A DNA stretch of 64,000 nt from contig OZ029919.1 of the NCBI GenBank assembly GCA_964023275.1, positions 7,230,903 through 7,294,902 on the forward strand. Reading direction: 5' to 3'. Shown here piece by piece: positions 10,380-22,310 of the stretch (position 1 is its first letter; each line of letters opens with the position of its first letter). Source of the DNA: Norana najaformis (lineage: Eukaryota; Annelida; Clitellata; Crassiclitellata; Hormogastridae). Under the pieces are notes generated by a model, which was not told the origin of the DNA, ran no database searches, and worked only from the letters and a program-made list of their open reading frames with translations. A program made the position numbers and the translations under genes.

Positions 10380-10505
10380 GGTAAACTGAGCAGCCATTTG
10401 GCTCCGGTAGTCTATGGACTGGACTGTCAGTTGATAGGTCTAAGGTTCATTTCCTGCCAAGGGAGTGCAACAGTTCTCTTTCATCTGTGCTCGGTTAGAC
10501 CATTA
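10380..10505 (+). mobile_element. Possible tRNA-derived SINE head
   Basis: The stretch from 10397 contains a tRNA-like TGGCTCCGGTAGTCTATGG (weak A box) and aggttcatttcctgcc (10443-10458), close to the B-box pattern GGTTCRANTCC with two mismatches. No second copy was seen in the window, and a cloverleaf does not close, so it is not called a tRNA gene. Confidence 0.35.
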
Positions 10506-11160
10506 TAAGTAAGCCATAAACCACCACGCTGCTTCCGAAGTTAATGGAGATAAGATGGCGTGGGTGGGTCAGCTGGTTATCACGTCACAGGAGCAACAAA
10601 AAGAGGATTGCCACGTGCTTCCTGCCTCATTAACGACAATTAAGTCAACAGCAGCCAACATCCGAAATACACTGAGTCCTTGCGCCACGACGGAAATGGT
10701 TTCACGTTTTTATATGTGGAGTCTGCTAAGGTAAAAGAACGTCGGAACAGCAAACTAACTCAACTAACTATCTAATTGTCTACTCTTCCCCTCGTTTAAC
10801 TATATATTATTACAAAAATTGTAATTTTCACGCCACTATGCATTGTGATTGGAGGTGAGGTAGTGTGAAATGGAAGTATGGTAGGCCTAATACCAAACCA
10901 CCTATTCATGTATTAATCATATACCTACCTACTTACCTACCTACCTACCTACCCACCTGTCTGTCTCCCTCAGGATTGAATAATTAGGTTAGGAGTAAGT
11001 GAGAAACAGATCTCTGGAGGATAAGGCCTCGTCAGAGTTATTTATTATTGTTGTTCTTGTTATTTTACCCCAGGTAATAAGGATCCCTCAGGATTTGAAA
11101 AAGTTTATTTGTGTGTTGTTCTGGATCCTTTAACTTAAAGTTATCATAATCATAAAGTCC
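10506..11160. other. Non-coding; short CTAC microsatellite
   Basis: Bases 10922-10965 are (CTAC)n followed by CTGTCTGTC. The remainder has no recognisable element. Confidence 0.4.
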
Positions 11161-11171
11161 AGATTTCTTCA

Positions 11172-12288
<1,117 letters not shown>

Positions 12289-12421
12289 GGACCTCAGATG
12301 GCGTGGGGCCCATTCAAACGGGCAGGGGTGTTGAAGGACCTCACCCGATCAATTCATTGCGAAATGAGCAGGGTCGAGGCCATATGGTCGCTGTATAAAA
12401 CCGTGTACGTTTACATTTATT
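12289..12421 (+). mobile_element. Family B repeat 3' end
   Basis: One of five copies. Landmarks: GGCGTGG.GCCCATTC, gtgttgaaggacctcac, GAGCAGGGTCGAGGCCATA, then tggtcgctgtataaaacc and a TGTACGTTTACATTTA end. Other copies are at 32755 and 37381 (plus) and 31938 and 57320 (minus). The tail repeat ATTTAC and the GGTCGCTATAGAAAA end are analogous to the LINE family A end, so it is probably a LINE or LINE-dependent SINE 3' end. Confidence 0.7.
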
Positions 12422-12424
12422 TTA

Positions 12425-13410
12425 CGGTTTCTCGTCGGCTCGCACCTCCTGCTTTTTGGAAATCGCCTGCAACGAGTCCCGTGCGTTTCATTTTTGGCTG
12501 GTTGGCGGCCCGCGGGACGGCAAAGGTGCCAACTGTACAATAATGAAAGCGGCATAAGGTAAATAACAGCCCAATTTATCCATAATATAATTTAAGGTCC
12601 TGTATCCAGTGCCGACATTTCTGAATGCCTTGTTCTTGTGCTTTTATTACTTCGTGGGTTGGACTTTCTTATTAGTTTACTGGTGACATTTGCCCTTTTA
12701 CTGGTAATATTGTTGGAATTGTGATTTAACTGGCAGAGGTAAGATTTGGTAAATTAGTTGTACAGTTTGTAAATGCCTCATTAAGCAGTGGTAACTGAAC
12801 ATTGTAATTGGAGAAGAATAATTATGCATATTAATTAGTATTTAAATGATTATTGCTTAACTGATTATCAGTAGCAAAATCACTGTTGACTTACACGATT
12901 TTTTTATAATCTTAGAATTTATATTAGCTTCAGCTTTAAATTAAGTACATTACTTTGAAATTAAAAACCATTACCAGCTACTTCTGTCGGCACATTAGGC
13001 GAAATTACGTGTTTTATTCTCAGTGCTTGTGAGTTGCATTTTAACTCCTTGATCTGAATGGAAATTAAGTTGAAAAGAGAAAGGAGATGGGAATTGGATT
13101 ATTCCTAGCGTGTCATGAAAACCAATGCAGAAGGTTCTGGAAAGCTCGTTAGACCATAAAACTTCTTTGCTATCATGGATTTTACTCTGACAGAATGGGA
13201 CTATTGACTGAAGCTGAAGAATTTCATGAATCTGTTATGTACGAGTTACATTATGAACAATAGGTTGACAGTTCATCGCACAATTTCGCACAGTAGGTTA
13301 GTTGCTTCTTCTTAGGTGAATGAATAACTGTAAATTTATTTAATTAATTGCACATTACATAATTATGCCATCTGTAATCTACTTTTTGTCTTTTTAAGTG
13401 TTAATCTATC
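12425..13410. other. No recognisable gene, AT-rich
   Basis: Frames are short. AT-rich from 12800 to 13000. Confidence 0.35.
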
Positions 13411-13413
13411 ACG

Positions 13414-13640
13414 TAGTAATCGTAGTTGTAATCCCAAGATTTCTACAGCGCCCAATGAAAGCCATGTCACGGGGGCCAGCTTATTCACAGGCGCTCAGTC
13501 AAAACAAAATCGATAGGCAAAAAGGTTTGGTTCCAGGTCAAGATCTAAAAGTCATGCAATGAGACAACGTGGCTGCTACGGTGGGTGATGTTTGGGGTTG
13601 GAGCGGAAAGAGGGATAAGAAGAAGGAGGGGAGTATGATG
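13414..13640 (-). mobile_element. LINE family A 3' end
   Basis: The plus strand reads taatcgtagttgtaatccca, TTTCTACAGCGCCC, GCTTATTCACAGGCGCTCAG, then CAAAACAAAATCGATAGGC and GGTTCCAGGTCAAGATC, i.e. the antisense of the 8.5-kb copy. 5'-truncated near 13640. Confidence 0.75.
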
Positions 13641-13784
13641 CATTAGGAAAAATTAGATGTGTTTGTTCTTGTTCTTGCTGAACTTTAATGAAGAGAGAGC
13701 TGCTGATTGTTTCTCTTGAAGGAGAGCTATAAAAATTTCTGATTACAATTAAAAATTACAGTCTGATGACTGACTTCTTTGCCG

Positions 13785-13872
13785 GTCTGTCTGCCTGTCC
13801 ATCTGGCTGTCAGTCTTTTGGTCTTTTGATAAGTGTATTTCTCTTAGTCTCTGTCTTTCTGTCTGTCTGTTA
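13785..13872. repeat. (CTGT)n-rich simple sequence
   Basis: Repeated CTGTCTGCCTGTC, then CTGTCTTTCTGTCTGTCTG. Confidence 0.6.
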
Positions 13873-14069
13873 TATTGGAACATTCCATAGGATGGGATTG
13901 GGCTGTAAAAGGGTCAGGACACTGACGTAGGGAACCAGCAGTTAAGCTGTGAGGGAACCAGTGTTGAGTGATTGATAGAACAGTGGTAGAGACAGTCTTG
14001 AGACTATAGGTTAAAAGGCACGCGTTATGATACACTATAAAATATACTAAAACTCAGGCAAGAAATAAC

Positions 14070-14145
14070 ATGTCTGTCTGTCTGTGTCTGTGGTGTTTGT
14101 TTGTCTGTCTGTCTCTCTGTCTCTCTTTCTGTTGTCCCTTTTTAC
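14070..14145. repeat. (TGTC)n microsatellite
   Basis: TGTCTGTCTGTCTGTGTCTG and a similar second block. Confidence 0.75.
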
Positions 14146-14417
14146 ATCTCAGGAATGTACGTCTGTCACCCTGTGGTCCATAAACTTTCAATTTACAGTC
14201 CCCACTCTGTAATTCTCGTGAGACTTTCCATTGACCCCAGATACTGTTTAGTTCCCAACCCACTTTTCCTCCATCACTCCAGAGTTATTTGGCGCTTTTA
14301 ACCCTAACCCCATATGCTTATCTCCATGTCTTTCCACTGGAATTTGACGAGGGACCCATTCTGTTCGTCTCCATTGCCTTGAAGATTATCACAGAAGAAT
14401 AGAACTCTGCGCTTTCT

Positions 14418-14745
14418 AATCTAATCTAATCTAAGAACTTTTATAGCACCACTGCAATAATGCTTAAAGGATCAGTCGATGGTCGCAGCTAAGCAAAATC
14501 ACCGTCCAAGCCAAATTCAGTGGTGAGTCCAGTCGAAAAGCCAAGGGGGAATCCCAGAGTCACAGCGATAGCCTATGGAGGAAATGAGTCAAGGAAGAGG
14601 TGAGTTTTTAGCTGAGGTTTGAAGGCCGAAACAGACTTTGCCGAGCGAACATTTGCCGGAAGAGAGTTCTAGAGTCTAGGGCCACCGAAAGAAAAGGCAT
14701 TAATGCACCACTTGCATTGTTAGCAACCAACGGTGCATCGCATTG
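14418..14745 (-). pseudogene. LINE family D-like ORF2 C-terminus and 3' end
   Basis: On the minus strand the frame reads NAFSFGGPRL, a TAG where the family has W, then NSLPANVRSAKSVSAFKPQL and KTHLFLDSFPP before a stop. This is the conserved CR1/L2-type C-terminal pattern G-P-x-x-W-N-S-L-P...L-K-T-H-L-F, with a single TGG to TAG change. The 3' end is CGACCATCGACTGATCC...GTGCTATAAAAGTTC followed by four copies of TTAGA. 5'-truncated. Confidence 0.8.
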
Positions 14746-15034
14746 TGAATCGGGTTAGCCAATGCAAACAAGTGATTCATTTGTGTAACAATGCATGTAA
14801 TCCACCTGTCTTTGTCCTTTTCGAGGGATTAATGCAGGCCGTGACAGAAATCTGAATATCTAATTTCCACAATTTTTCGGATTTCTGTTGGAAACACGTT
14901 GATATAAATAATTTCTCATCGGAAACAAGAATTAATGGCACGGGATTTAGTTCGAAACTAGCAGCTTTTATCATTAATTTTGGCGATTTATTGTTTTGTT
15001 ACATATTTGGTCCTACAGATTAGATAAATCTATG
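14746..15034. other. No recognisable gene
   Basis: A 65-codon minus-strand frame without domain. Confidence 0.3.
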
Positions 15035-15126
15035 GTGGTGTTGGTTTCTGCTTAACAATGCTGTGTCATAACAAAGATGATTAATATCACCCTCCTCCTT
15101 TATCCAGCCTTGGGACTGGCACCACC
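15035..15126 (-). mobile_element. Family F repeat (possible RTE-type LINE segment)
   Basis: The reverse complement shares GGTGCCAGTCCCAAG.CTGG, ATAAAGGAGGAG, TAATCATCTT.GTTATGACA and CAGC.T.GTTAA.CAG.AAC with the plus strand at 31246-31330. Sequences of the CCAGTCCCAAGC..GGATAAA type occur, as far as I recall, in RTE-type LINEs of animals; that assignment is from memory and unverified. Confidence 0.55.
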
Positions 15127-15229
15127 AAAAAACGGCAGAGGCAGAGTTGATAAATCTATGGATCTAGCCACCTTGTAGGGTAGTTAGTAATCCTGCTGTG
15201 CCGCTCTAGATGGCGTTGGATTTTGTGTA

Positions 15230-15337
15230 AGTAAGTAGCAAGTAAGTAAGTAAATAAGTAAGTAAGTAGGTAAGTAAGTAAGTAATGCATTTGTTAACAT
15301 GCTATATATTTCCATCGACTGAGCAAGGAATCGTACG
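15230..15337 (-). mobile_element. Family H repeat 3' end with long (GTAA)n tail
   Basis: About 50 bases of GTAA/GTAG repeats precede taatgcatttgttaacatgc and TCCATCGACTGAGCAAGGAA. Same structure as at 4070 and 63001. Confidence 0.65.
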
Positions 15338-15339
15338 AA

Positions 15340-16550
15340 TCTGCCTTTATGCTACCGATCAAAATGTACATTACAATAGATTTAGTCTAGAAGTTACAGT
15401 TTACGGCTGTGTTTTTATGTGCAGCATACACACACTGCGATACGGAAGACTTATGGCCGACAGGGCAGCTGGGAATGCGGTTCAGCGGTCGCAGTCCCAC
15501 GCGAAAAGATTTACTTCTTTGCCTGGTCATCTTTTGTTGTTCTTACACGTAAGACCTTGGGCAGTCTGGCTTCCATTCACTGGCCGATAAACAGGCTGTG
15601 GTGCCATCCATTTCAGTGCATCCATTATCCAGAAGGGTCGCGACCTTGCGCTTCTAATGACGGTTCCCTTTCCGTTGGCGGTCCGTTTCCGCCCTGGTCT
15701 GTGATAATGGGCCAGGAGAAGGACATGTGGCTGGATCGTGCACATGCATGTGTCTCGTGACTGACTTGGCTATAATTAGAATAAATTTCCTGGTGAAAGA
15801 ATCGGTTTTCCTATTGATTGCACCGTTTAGGGTGCTGCATCTTTAGTCGATAGCTCTTAGACCGTCCTCACTTAGCCTTCCATGTTGTTCTTGGCTTCCA
15901 AACCAGATTTCTGTACTGCAAGAATCTATTATCTGGAAGATTTGAGGTGCAGTGATGTTTCGGTGTTTTGGTTGTACTGAAGGTGTTGGAGAGTTCCAAG
16001 GACTTCCTTTTTCTGACATGGCCATGAATGGCAACCGAAAGTGTGACTAGACAAGAAGTGTCAGAAACCCATATTTTAATAGAGTGCCTTGCAATTCCGA
16101 ACTGAAGAATTATTTATTTGTGTTGACCCAGCAAGTTGCTGTACTATAGAAATAGAAATGCTACAGAAAGGATGCCGTAGGTGGTTCTAAATAAAAGAAT
16201 ATTCCGAGTTAAACTGTTAAACAGTATTGTAATATGAAATTAGGTTATGAAATTGAACATAGACTTTGCCAAAATATTGTTGCAACATGGAGGTCTGTTC
16301 GGTAGTGTGCTTGATCTGTCATCCAATGATTGTGGATTTGAGCATGGTGAGTGGACTCCTTGTAAGAACTACTGCAGGTCCTTGGGGCAATGTTGGATTG
16401 ACATTTCACTTTGTTGCAAGACTAACCTTAGAGCAAATTTTGACACTTTGTGTTAAAGAGTTGAACTTTGTGAATTGTCATGGGTTTTTAAACTTTGTTC
16501 ATCATAGCAAATGTAAAATAAAGCCAGTATAAGTGACATTTGAATAGTTA
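15340..16550. other. No recognisable gene
   Basis: Overlapping frames of 101, 113 and 72 codons lie at 15285-15760, with no domain that I recognise. The locally higher GC of 15430-15720 explains the open frames at least in part. Confidence 0.3.
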
Positions 16551-16552
16551 AA

Positions 16553-16765
16553 GTTGGCTTGTAGCAGAGTGGGCTGGCAGCTTGGAGGAGAATCAATGCA
16601 CTTGGTTTTCACCTCTGCTTCTGGGGATCAAATCCCGGGTGACTTGTGAAATTGACAATTCGTTTGTTGTCAAGCCTTGCTGCCCATAGGGAAAAGTTGT
16701 CTTGCTACATGCCTGTTGAATAAACTCCCCCAAGAATTTTGACAATTATCTGACCCATCATGTGA
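16553..16765 (+). mobile_element. tRNA-derived SINE, family S2
   Basis: A box tagcagagtggg (16562-16573) fits TRGCNNAGYNGG fully. The B-box-like ggatcaaatcc (16625-16635) fits GGTTCRANTCC with two mismatches, about 60 bases downstream as in tRNA genes. Downstream, TAGGGAAAAGTTGTCTTGCT is shared with a second copy at 47640-47824 (TAGGGAAGAATGTCTTGCT). These are pol III internal promoter elements. The head is too diverged for a functional tRNA. Confidence 0.6.
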
Positions 16766-16804
16766 ACTCACCATGACTTCACCCCTTGCAATCTCTGCAC
16801 AGGT

Positions 16805-17080
16805 CTTTTATTCAAAACTGAAACCAGCCCTCTTCCGCAGATCCTACCCTGATTCGTCTTCTTCTCCTTATCTATCCTGCAGATCCAATTCCAAACATCA
16901 CCCATCAAATCTGTCTGACTTCCTTGCCTGCCTGACTCTTAGACCTTGACCTGGAACCGAACTCTTCTTGGCTGTTGATTTTGTCTTGACTGAGCTCCTG
17001 TGAATAAGCTGGTTTCTGCGGCTTATCTTTCGTTGGGCATTGTTGAAATCTCAATTTTTACGATTACGACTGCAATTATT
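16805..17080 (+). pseudogene. LINE family A ORF2 C-terminus and 3' end
   Basis: The plus strand encodes KLKPALFRRSYPDSSSS and continues to a stop after ACLTLRP, then shows the family A 3' UTR: GACCTGGAACCGAACTC, TTGTCTTGACTGAGCTCC, TGTGAATAAGCTGGT, GGGCATTGTTGAAATCTC and a TTACGATTACG tail. It begins immediately after a SINE in the same orientation. 5'-truncated. Confidence 0.75.
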
Positions 17081-17084
17081 GATT

Positions 17085-17470
17085 TTTCAAGCCCTGGACC
17101 ACAGTTCTGAGGCCTTTTGTTGAATTTTGAAAGATTTACATAGCAGTCGGTTGTGTTACATTACAGCATTTAATGAATTCGGTAAAGTTTACGAACAACA
17201 TCCTTATGACTGCAATGTCTAGCTGCCTAGTTGTCTCAGAACATTTCCTATGCAGCTCGCATGATAAATATCTTTAAAAAGTGACTACCTTAATGCTTTG
17301 GTAAGTGTGGATGGTTGCCGTATTTTGCAAAAATAAACTCTGTTGTGGAGTTCTTTCCAGTCACGTACACACAATTCCTGGGTGTAAACAACTTGTAATT
17401 GCAGCTCATGAATTAGCCAACAGCAAGTTCCCGGAAAAGAGCACGCAGCTAGTCCATGCAGTCATAAAAA
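17085..17470. other. No recognisable gene
   Basis: A 69-codon plus frame at 17305-17514 has no domain. Confidence 0.3.
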
Positions 17471-17473
17471 CAT

Positions 17474-17640
17474 TGTGCTATACTTTAATGAACTCACTAC
17501 ATTTTGTAATGTAGTGTAGCTTATGTAGTGTAATGTAAGTTACCAAAGCTTCACAATGTGCTATACTTTAACGAACTCACTACATTTTGTAATGTAGTGT
17601 AGCTTATGTAGTGTAATGTAAGTTACTAAAGCTTCACAAT
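17474..17640. repeat. 83-bp tandem duplication with a 9-bp hairpin
   Basis: Two copies starting tgtgctatacttta at 17474 and 17557 differ at only two visible positions. Each contains cactacattttgtaatgtagtg, written here as arms CACTACATT and AATGTAGTG around TTGT. Confidence 0.9.
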
Positions 17641-17644
17641 GCCT

Positions 17645-17905
17645 CACCAAAGCTGCATCAGGAAGTCGTTATTCCCCAGACTTACCATTATTTTGCATGG
17701 TCATCTGAATGTCTTTCTTTGTTCATATCTAGGACTAGAACTATTCTTGATGAGCTGGCTTTATCAGTTGCTGGACCTAAATTTTGGAACTCCCTCCCTG
17801 TGTCTGTTCGTTCTGCTCAGTCGCTTCTTTCATTTCGTTCTCAACTTAAAACTTACCTGTTTCAAACTGCTTAACCACCTTAAGCTGCCTCTGTGTCTAG
17901 TGGGT
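17645..17905 (+). pseudogene. LINE family G ORF2 C-terminus (single-copy form of the satellite segment)
   Basis: From 17715 the plus strand reads LFISRTRTILDELALSVAG, then GPKFWNSLPVSVRSAQSLL and SFRSQLKTYLFQTA before a stop. This is the conserved LINE ORF2 C-terminus. Bases 17671-17732 (attcccc..., then ggtcatctgaatgtctttct) align with 25518-25566 and with the unit and right flank of the 49.9-52.4 kb satellite on the other strand. Downstream, AAACTGCTTAACCACCTTA and GCTGCCTCTGTGTC match the other flank of that satellite. It is therefore the unexpanded relative of the satellite locus. 5'-truncated. Confidence 0.8.
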
Positions 17906-18645
17906 GACCAATCTAAGAGGGACAGTAAGATGCTAAGGCATGAAATGTTCATGGTGTTGTGAACATTGGCAGGCTGGCAAAAGAAGGGAATCGAGATGTG
18001 ATAGTTTCAAGATGTCATTCGTGTTTTGTATTAACGCTCCAAGAGGAAGGGAGAGTCCATGGATGCCTGTGGAGGGAATAAGCGAACTGGTAGAGGGCTC
18101 TTGGAAGTTATTCAACCTTCTACAAGGAGCATCCTAAATGCTGCATGTTCTTTAAATAAAATTCTTTAAAAGCAGAGTTCTATTAGCAGCTTTCTGTGGT
18201 TAGTATTACAGTAATTTTTGTGCAAGTTGAACTGTGAAAACTGTCTTGAAATGTAGGAACTGTCTTGCTTCTGTGTGAACATATTTCTTCATCAGTTGGG
18301 ATTTTGTGCTTCTTCTTTCAATGCAAACTGTTGAGAAGATTTATCTGAGGCTGACCGAGTGACAGATCGCTCGGCATAAAAGACTCGTCAGAGTGTGATG
18401 CATTAGGGTCCAACACCGGGTTTTTTGTAAGGTAACCAGTAGAGTCGCTGGGTAGTTTTCTGGTAATCTTACTCTGAAGTCCTAGTATTACTATTTGAAT
18501 TTAAGACACTTGTTTTTGTCAAGCTCTGCTTTTCTTGCACACCAAAAACAGTTGAAGAGGTTATTCACGGCTAATCTCGTGTTAACAAAGAATCAAACGT
18601 TGTTGATGGTTGAAGGAGGAGGTGGTGATGATGGTGATGCATGGA
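17906..18645. other. No recognisable gene
   Basis: Frames of 60-65 codons overlap on both strands at 17933-18137. No domain recognised. Confidence 0.3.
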
Positions 18646-18755
18646 GTGGTAGAGGAGGAGGTGGTAGTGGTGGTAGAGGAGGAGGTGGTAGTGGTGGTAG
18701 AGGAGGAGGTGGTAGTGGTGGTAGAGGAGGAGGTGGTAGTGGTGGTAGAGTTGGT
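18646..18755. repeat. 24-bp minisatellite, GGA/GGT-rich
   Basis: Four to five copies of a unit of the type agaggaggaggtggtagtgg (first 20 of 24 bases). The 24-base period keeps frames open on both strands, giving glycine-rich and tyrosine/histidine-rich chance proteins. Confidence 0.9.
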
Positions 18756-18947
18756 AGCGACTGGTTACAATTATTATTATATGTCTCGTTTTAACCAACA
18801 GAATGTTTGCAATGAAGTGTGTATATGTCAGGCACATGCTTTGCTAAAGTATTTGCAATGTAAAGTGTGGACAATGTAGTGTACATAACGTAATGATATG
18901 TATGAAATGTGAACACGTGCAGTGTTTTATTCTGTTAAGAACTGAGA

Positions 18948-19050
18948 TAATAATAATAGTGATAATAATAATAATAATAAAAATAATAATAAGACAATTT
19001 ATATAGCCCTGTAGCACAGCCGAGGCAGAAGAGAAGGGAACTGATACGCC
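18948..19050 (-). mobile_element. 3' end of the RT-family LINE, with (TAA)n tail
   Basis: (AATAAT)n is followed by aagacaatttatatagccct, GTAGCACAGCCGAGGC and AGAAGAGAAGGG, matching the 3' end of the LINE at 38088 (AAGACAATTTATATAGCGCC...CGGCCGAGGC). 5'-truncated to about 100 bases. Confidence 0.7.
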
Positions 19051-19329
19051 AGTTCTTGGTTCAGTGTTTACTCCGTTTTGGGTCTGACAGCTAACCATGC
19101 TGCCTGACTCTAGAGGAGCTATATAAAGATCCCTATGTGTACATATGTATATGCCAAGTGCATACTGTAGGCTTTTTTGCACTAACAGGGCAATGGAGAC
19201 CACATCAGTGCGTCTTATTATTTCATTTTGGTGTTGTGATATACCAGATTTTTCTGCAAATGTCTGAACCTTTGATTCTCTAGAAGACCATTCTGAACTA
19301 ATGACTTCTAGAGTATATATGTATGCATG

Positions 19330-19420
19330 TATCAAGATACTTTATGTAGCACCTTTTATTACATCACAAAGGCACTACGTACACTAGCCGAACGGTCAGT
19401 GATGGCCATGGCAGTGTGAA
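19330..19420. repeat. Possible short LINE-end fragment
   Basis: TTATGTAGCACC...CATCACAAAGGCACTA resembles TTATGTAGCACC...CTCACAAAGTCATT at 48965. Weak but repeated. Confidence 0.35.
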
Positions 19421-19499
19421 GATTAGCCACACATCACATATCATATGAATCAAGGAGACATGGTATCAATCATCGCTTTAAAGTGCACATGCATTTTTT

Positions 19500-19560
19500 C
19501 CTTGCTCAGTTGCTGGACATATGGCATGTTAACAAATGCATTACTTACATACTTACTTTT
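19500..19560 (+). mobile_element. Family H repeat 3' end
   Basis: Inverted relative to the 4.1-kb copy: GCTCAGTTGCTGGACATATG, then GCATGTTAACAAATGCATT and ACTTACATACTTACTTTT. Confidence 0.65.
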
Positions 19561-21045
19561 CCAGGTCATAGAATGAAAGGTTGTCCGTTTGTTTGATTGC
19601 AGACTTAGGCTTGTTTGCACTTCAGCAAAATGATTCTTCAGTCCTTAGGACCAGTCTTTTGACGTCTGATATTGATAGAAACTTGTGATAAATAAACGGG
19701 AATTCTGCCAAATTTAAAGTGTACCAGAGTGCCTGCCGCCATCTTGTTTTTGTAAGCTGCTGGGCTTATTACATTATCTTACCAGTGTTCAGAAATTCAG
19801 TATAGTGGGTGGAGCATTTTGAGTTTTCTTGCATGTTTCCTACACAGTTTTTGTGGTGTCACTTCATATGTTGTCGCTGAAAATGTTTTTCTATAGGGGC
19901 TTGAAAATGAAAAAAGTAAAAAAGTGGGGTGGGGTATAGTTTGGGGTAACTATAAGTTCCCCAAAAATTTTTGTAACAAAAACTAGACGGATGGATGGTA
20001 AGAGGAGATAAAATGCTAAAGAACGATGTTAATCTCATGTCTGTAGGTCAAGAACTGACTGAGTTATCACAACTTGAAAACTATTTTAATTATAGGGAGT
20101 TTTATCCAAATAAAATCTGGCAGAAGCCAGAATAAGGCCTAAAAATACCTGACGGGCAAAGGGTTAATAATAGTTTTGCAGTGCATGACTTATTTTTGCA
20201 CTGTACATTTAAAAGCTTTTCATCGGAAATCTTTCATACAACTTGATTGCGACTTGCTTTGGGTTAATCTCACGACAGATCTTAAGTCCTGAACATATTT
20301 TGTGTGTGGACCCATGCATTGCCAAAAGCGCTGTGCTCATCAATATCCATAGAGTCCTATCTTGTCCGCGGAGAGGAATTTATGTGGCGCCTGCAGTGTT
20401 GTAGGTTGTCATTTGCATTTTGACCGATTTTAGAGTGATTTGGTTGCCTAATGAGCGTTTAGTTGTCTGCCCGAGTCATTTCTTTTTGAGGCTGGGAAAT
20501 GGTGATTGCCTGCATTTGACATTAATGCAACTCGACCGCCGAAGGGAGCAGGTTTCTCTTGTTGGCTTTGACGTAAGTAGACACACGGTCGATTCCCCCA
20601 TAGTCGATGATGGTAAAGCTTCGGGGATGCTGCATGCCGTGGGGTGGGGTTTGGGGAGAGGGAACAGGGAGAGGTTCATAGCCCTGTCGTAAACAATCAT
20701 CCTAGTTTGCAGTGATCGGTGATCGTCTTTGACCTGTCAGATGTCCGAGGGGTGGAATATTGACACCGATTTGTGGGCGGTTTGAGCACAATAAAAACTC
20801 AAAAGTTTCATGAATCCTACTGGATTTTTTGCATATTGCAAGAAAATTGTAGGTGAAAATGAGCTTTTACAGTTGGTTATAAAGAGTTGCACATCAGTCT
20901 AAAGATCTAGCGACAGATGCAGAAGCCATTTTACCTTACCTACCAGGATGTCAGTGTTTTGGTTCATTCAGTTTTGTAGAGGCATTTGTGTATGGTTACA
21001 ATTTACATAAGTTGCAGTTTTTGCCTTTGTTTACATATCACACTT
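19561..21045. other. No recognisable gene
   Basis: Frames of 74-90 codons overlap at 20420-20700, without domain. A poly-purine GGGGTGGGGTATAG stretch lies near 19925. Confidence 0.35.
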
Positions 21046-21049
21046 TGAG

Positions 21050-21110
21050 AGTCTCACTCAAAGAAAGGCACTACATAAATTTCTGATTACATTACATTAG
21101 ATTACATCAC
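21050..21110 (+). mobile_element. Short LINE 3' tail
   Basis: AAAGGCACTACATAAATTTC, then TGATTACATTACATTAGATTAC. It has the family pattern GGCRCTAYA.AAATTTCT plus a TTAC-type tail. Too short to assign. Confidence 0.45.
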
Positions 21111-21114
21111 CCTT

Positions 21115-22195
21115 AGTTGAGTACAGAGGCCAGGGTTACCTCAAACTCTTCAGGGCCTTGGCGTTTGGCATTCACGTAGTTTTGAGATTTCAGTAACAAA
21201 GCATGGTTGAGGGCCACAAAATCTGGAAATTACCTGGGCTTAATTAAGGCAGCCTCCAAAGATGCCTGTGTTATATTGCAGCTTGTATGAGAGCCAGCTG
21301 TCTTAGGCATGAAAACTAATCTCTGTAACAGACACTGGAAGCCTACTTTCTAGTGAAACTAGTGTAAAGCATATCATCTGTTTATGGTTCATAATAATAT
21401 CCTGCTGCATGGCTTCCGTTTGCACTTTTGAACTTTGTAAGGGGGCTTTATCGAATTTCAGTTGTAGTGTATTGTATAAATATCGCATTACATGAATTAA
21501 GTTAACGGTACAGCTTCAGCTGGATTCCTGAATGTTTGGAATGGACTTATAATGAAGGTCATAAGCTGGGTATTACCCACGGATAATGAATGACACTCGT
21601 TGTGTAACAACCCTTAGTCGTGCTTCATACCCTTATGGTGAATAAGTAAGAAATTCAGCTGCTTTGAGGTTTGGGGTAAGAAAGGGGAAGCCGTCTTAGT
21701 CAATACTGAGTCACCCCAAAAGGTTGCAAGCTTGAAATCACCTTTCAGATAAGTTTCGTTTCTTCTTGTGGGGTTGGTTAACAAGCACTGGGGTTTGATA
21801 TCGTACCCTGGTTGGAAATTTATTAGATTAGATTAGGAGCAACGTTGTTGTTTAGTCATGCCTTCTGAACCCTCTGGCTCTGCGTGGTATGGCCCCTCTT
21901 CCGCGAGGGCAAGAATCGGATTTTAAAATTGCTGTTTTACTGCCTGCATGCGTCAAGCACATAAACCATGTCTAAAGCGTCTCCTTAATGTGATGGCTCA
22001 GCAGATCGGGATTTAGGAGTGTCGCAATGGGCTCAGGAATTTCTAAAGCAGCTTCATCATCTGTTATTTTATGTAATATGGAAGCCTTGAAAGAACATTT
22101 ATTTTCGGCTTTGACTGTCCTCATATTTAATTTTTGAGTAGAGAAAGGAAACTGTGAACTGGGAACGGAAGGCGAAAGGAAGTGAATAGAGACAG
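21115..22195. other. No recognisable gene
   Basis: Frames are short. Around 21771-21816 there is a ggttggttaacaagcactgg stretch followed by GGGTTTGATATCG, faintly tRNA-like but without a matching A box or second copy. Confidence 0.3.
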
Positions 22196-22196
22196 A

Positions 22197-22221
22197 CAGG
22201 CTGGCTGGCTGGCTGGCTGGC

Positions 22222-22285
<64 letters not shown>

Positions 22286-22310
22286 TCCACTGACTGACTG
22301 ACTGACTGAT
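22197..22310. repeat. (GGCT)n and (GACT)n microsatellite
   Basis: About 85 bases of GGCT repeats with one slipped unit (GGCGGCT) and then a CTGACTGACTGAC run. Three minus-strand frames reading ASQPASQP come from it. Confidence 0.95.
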
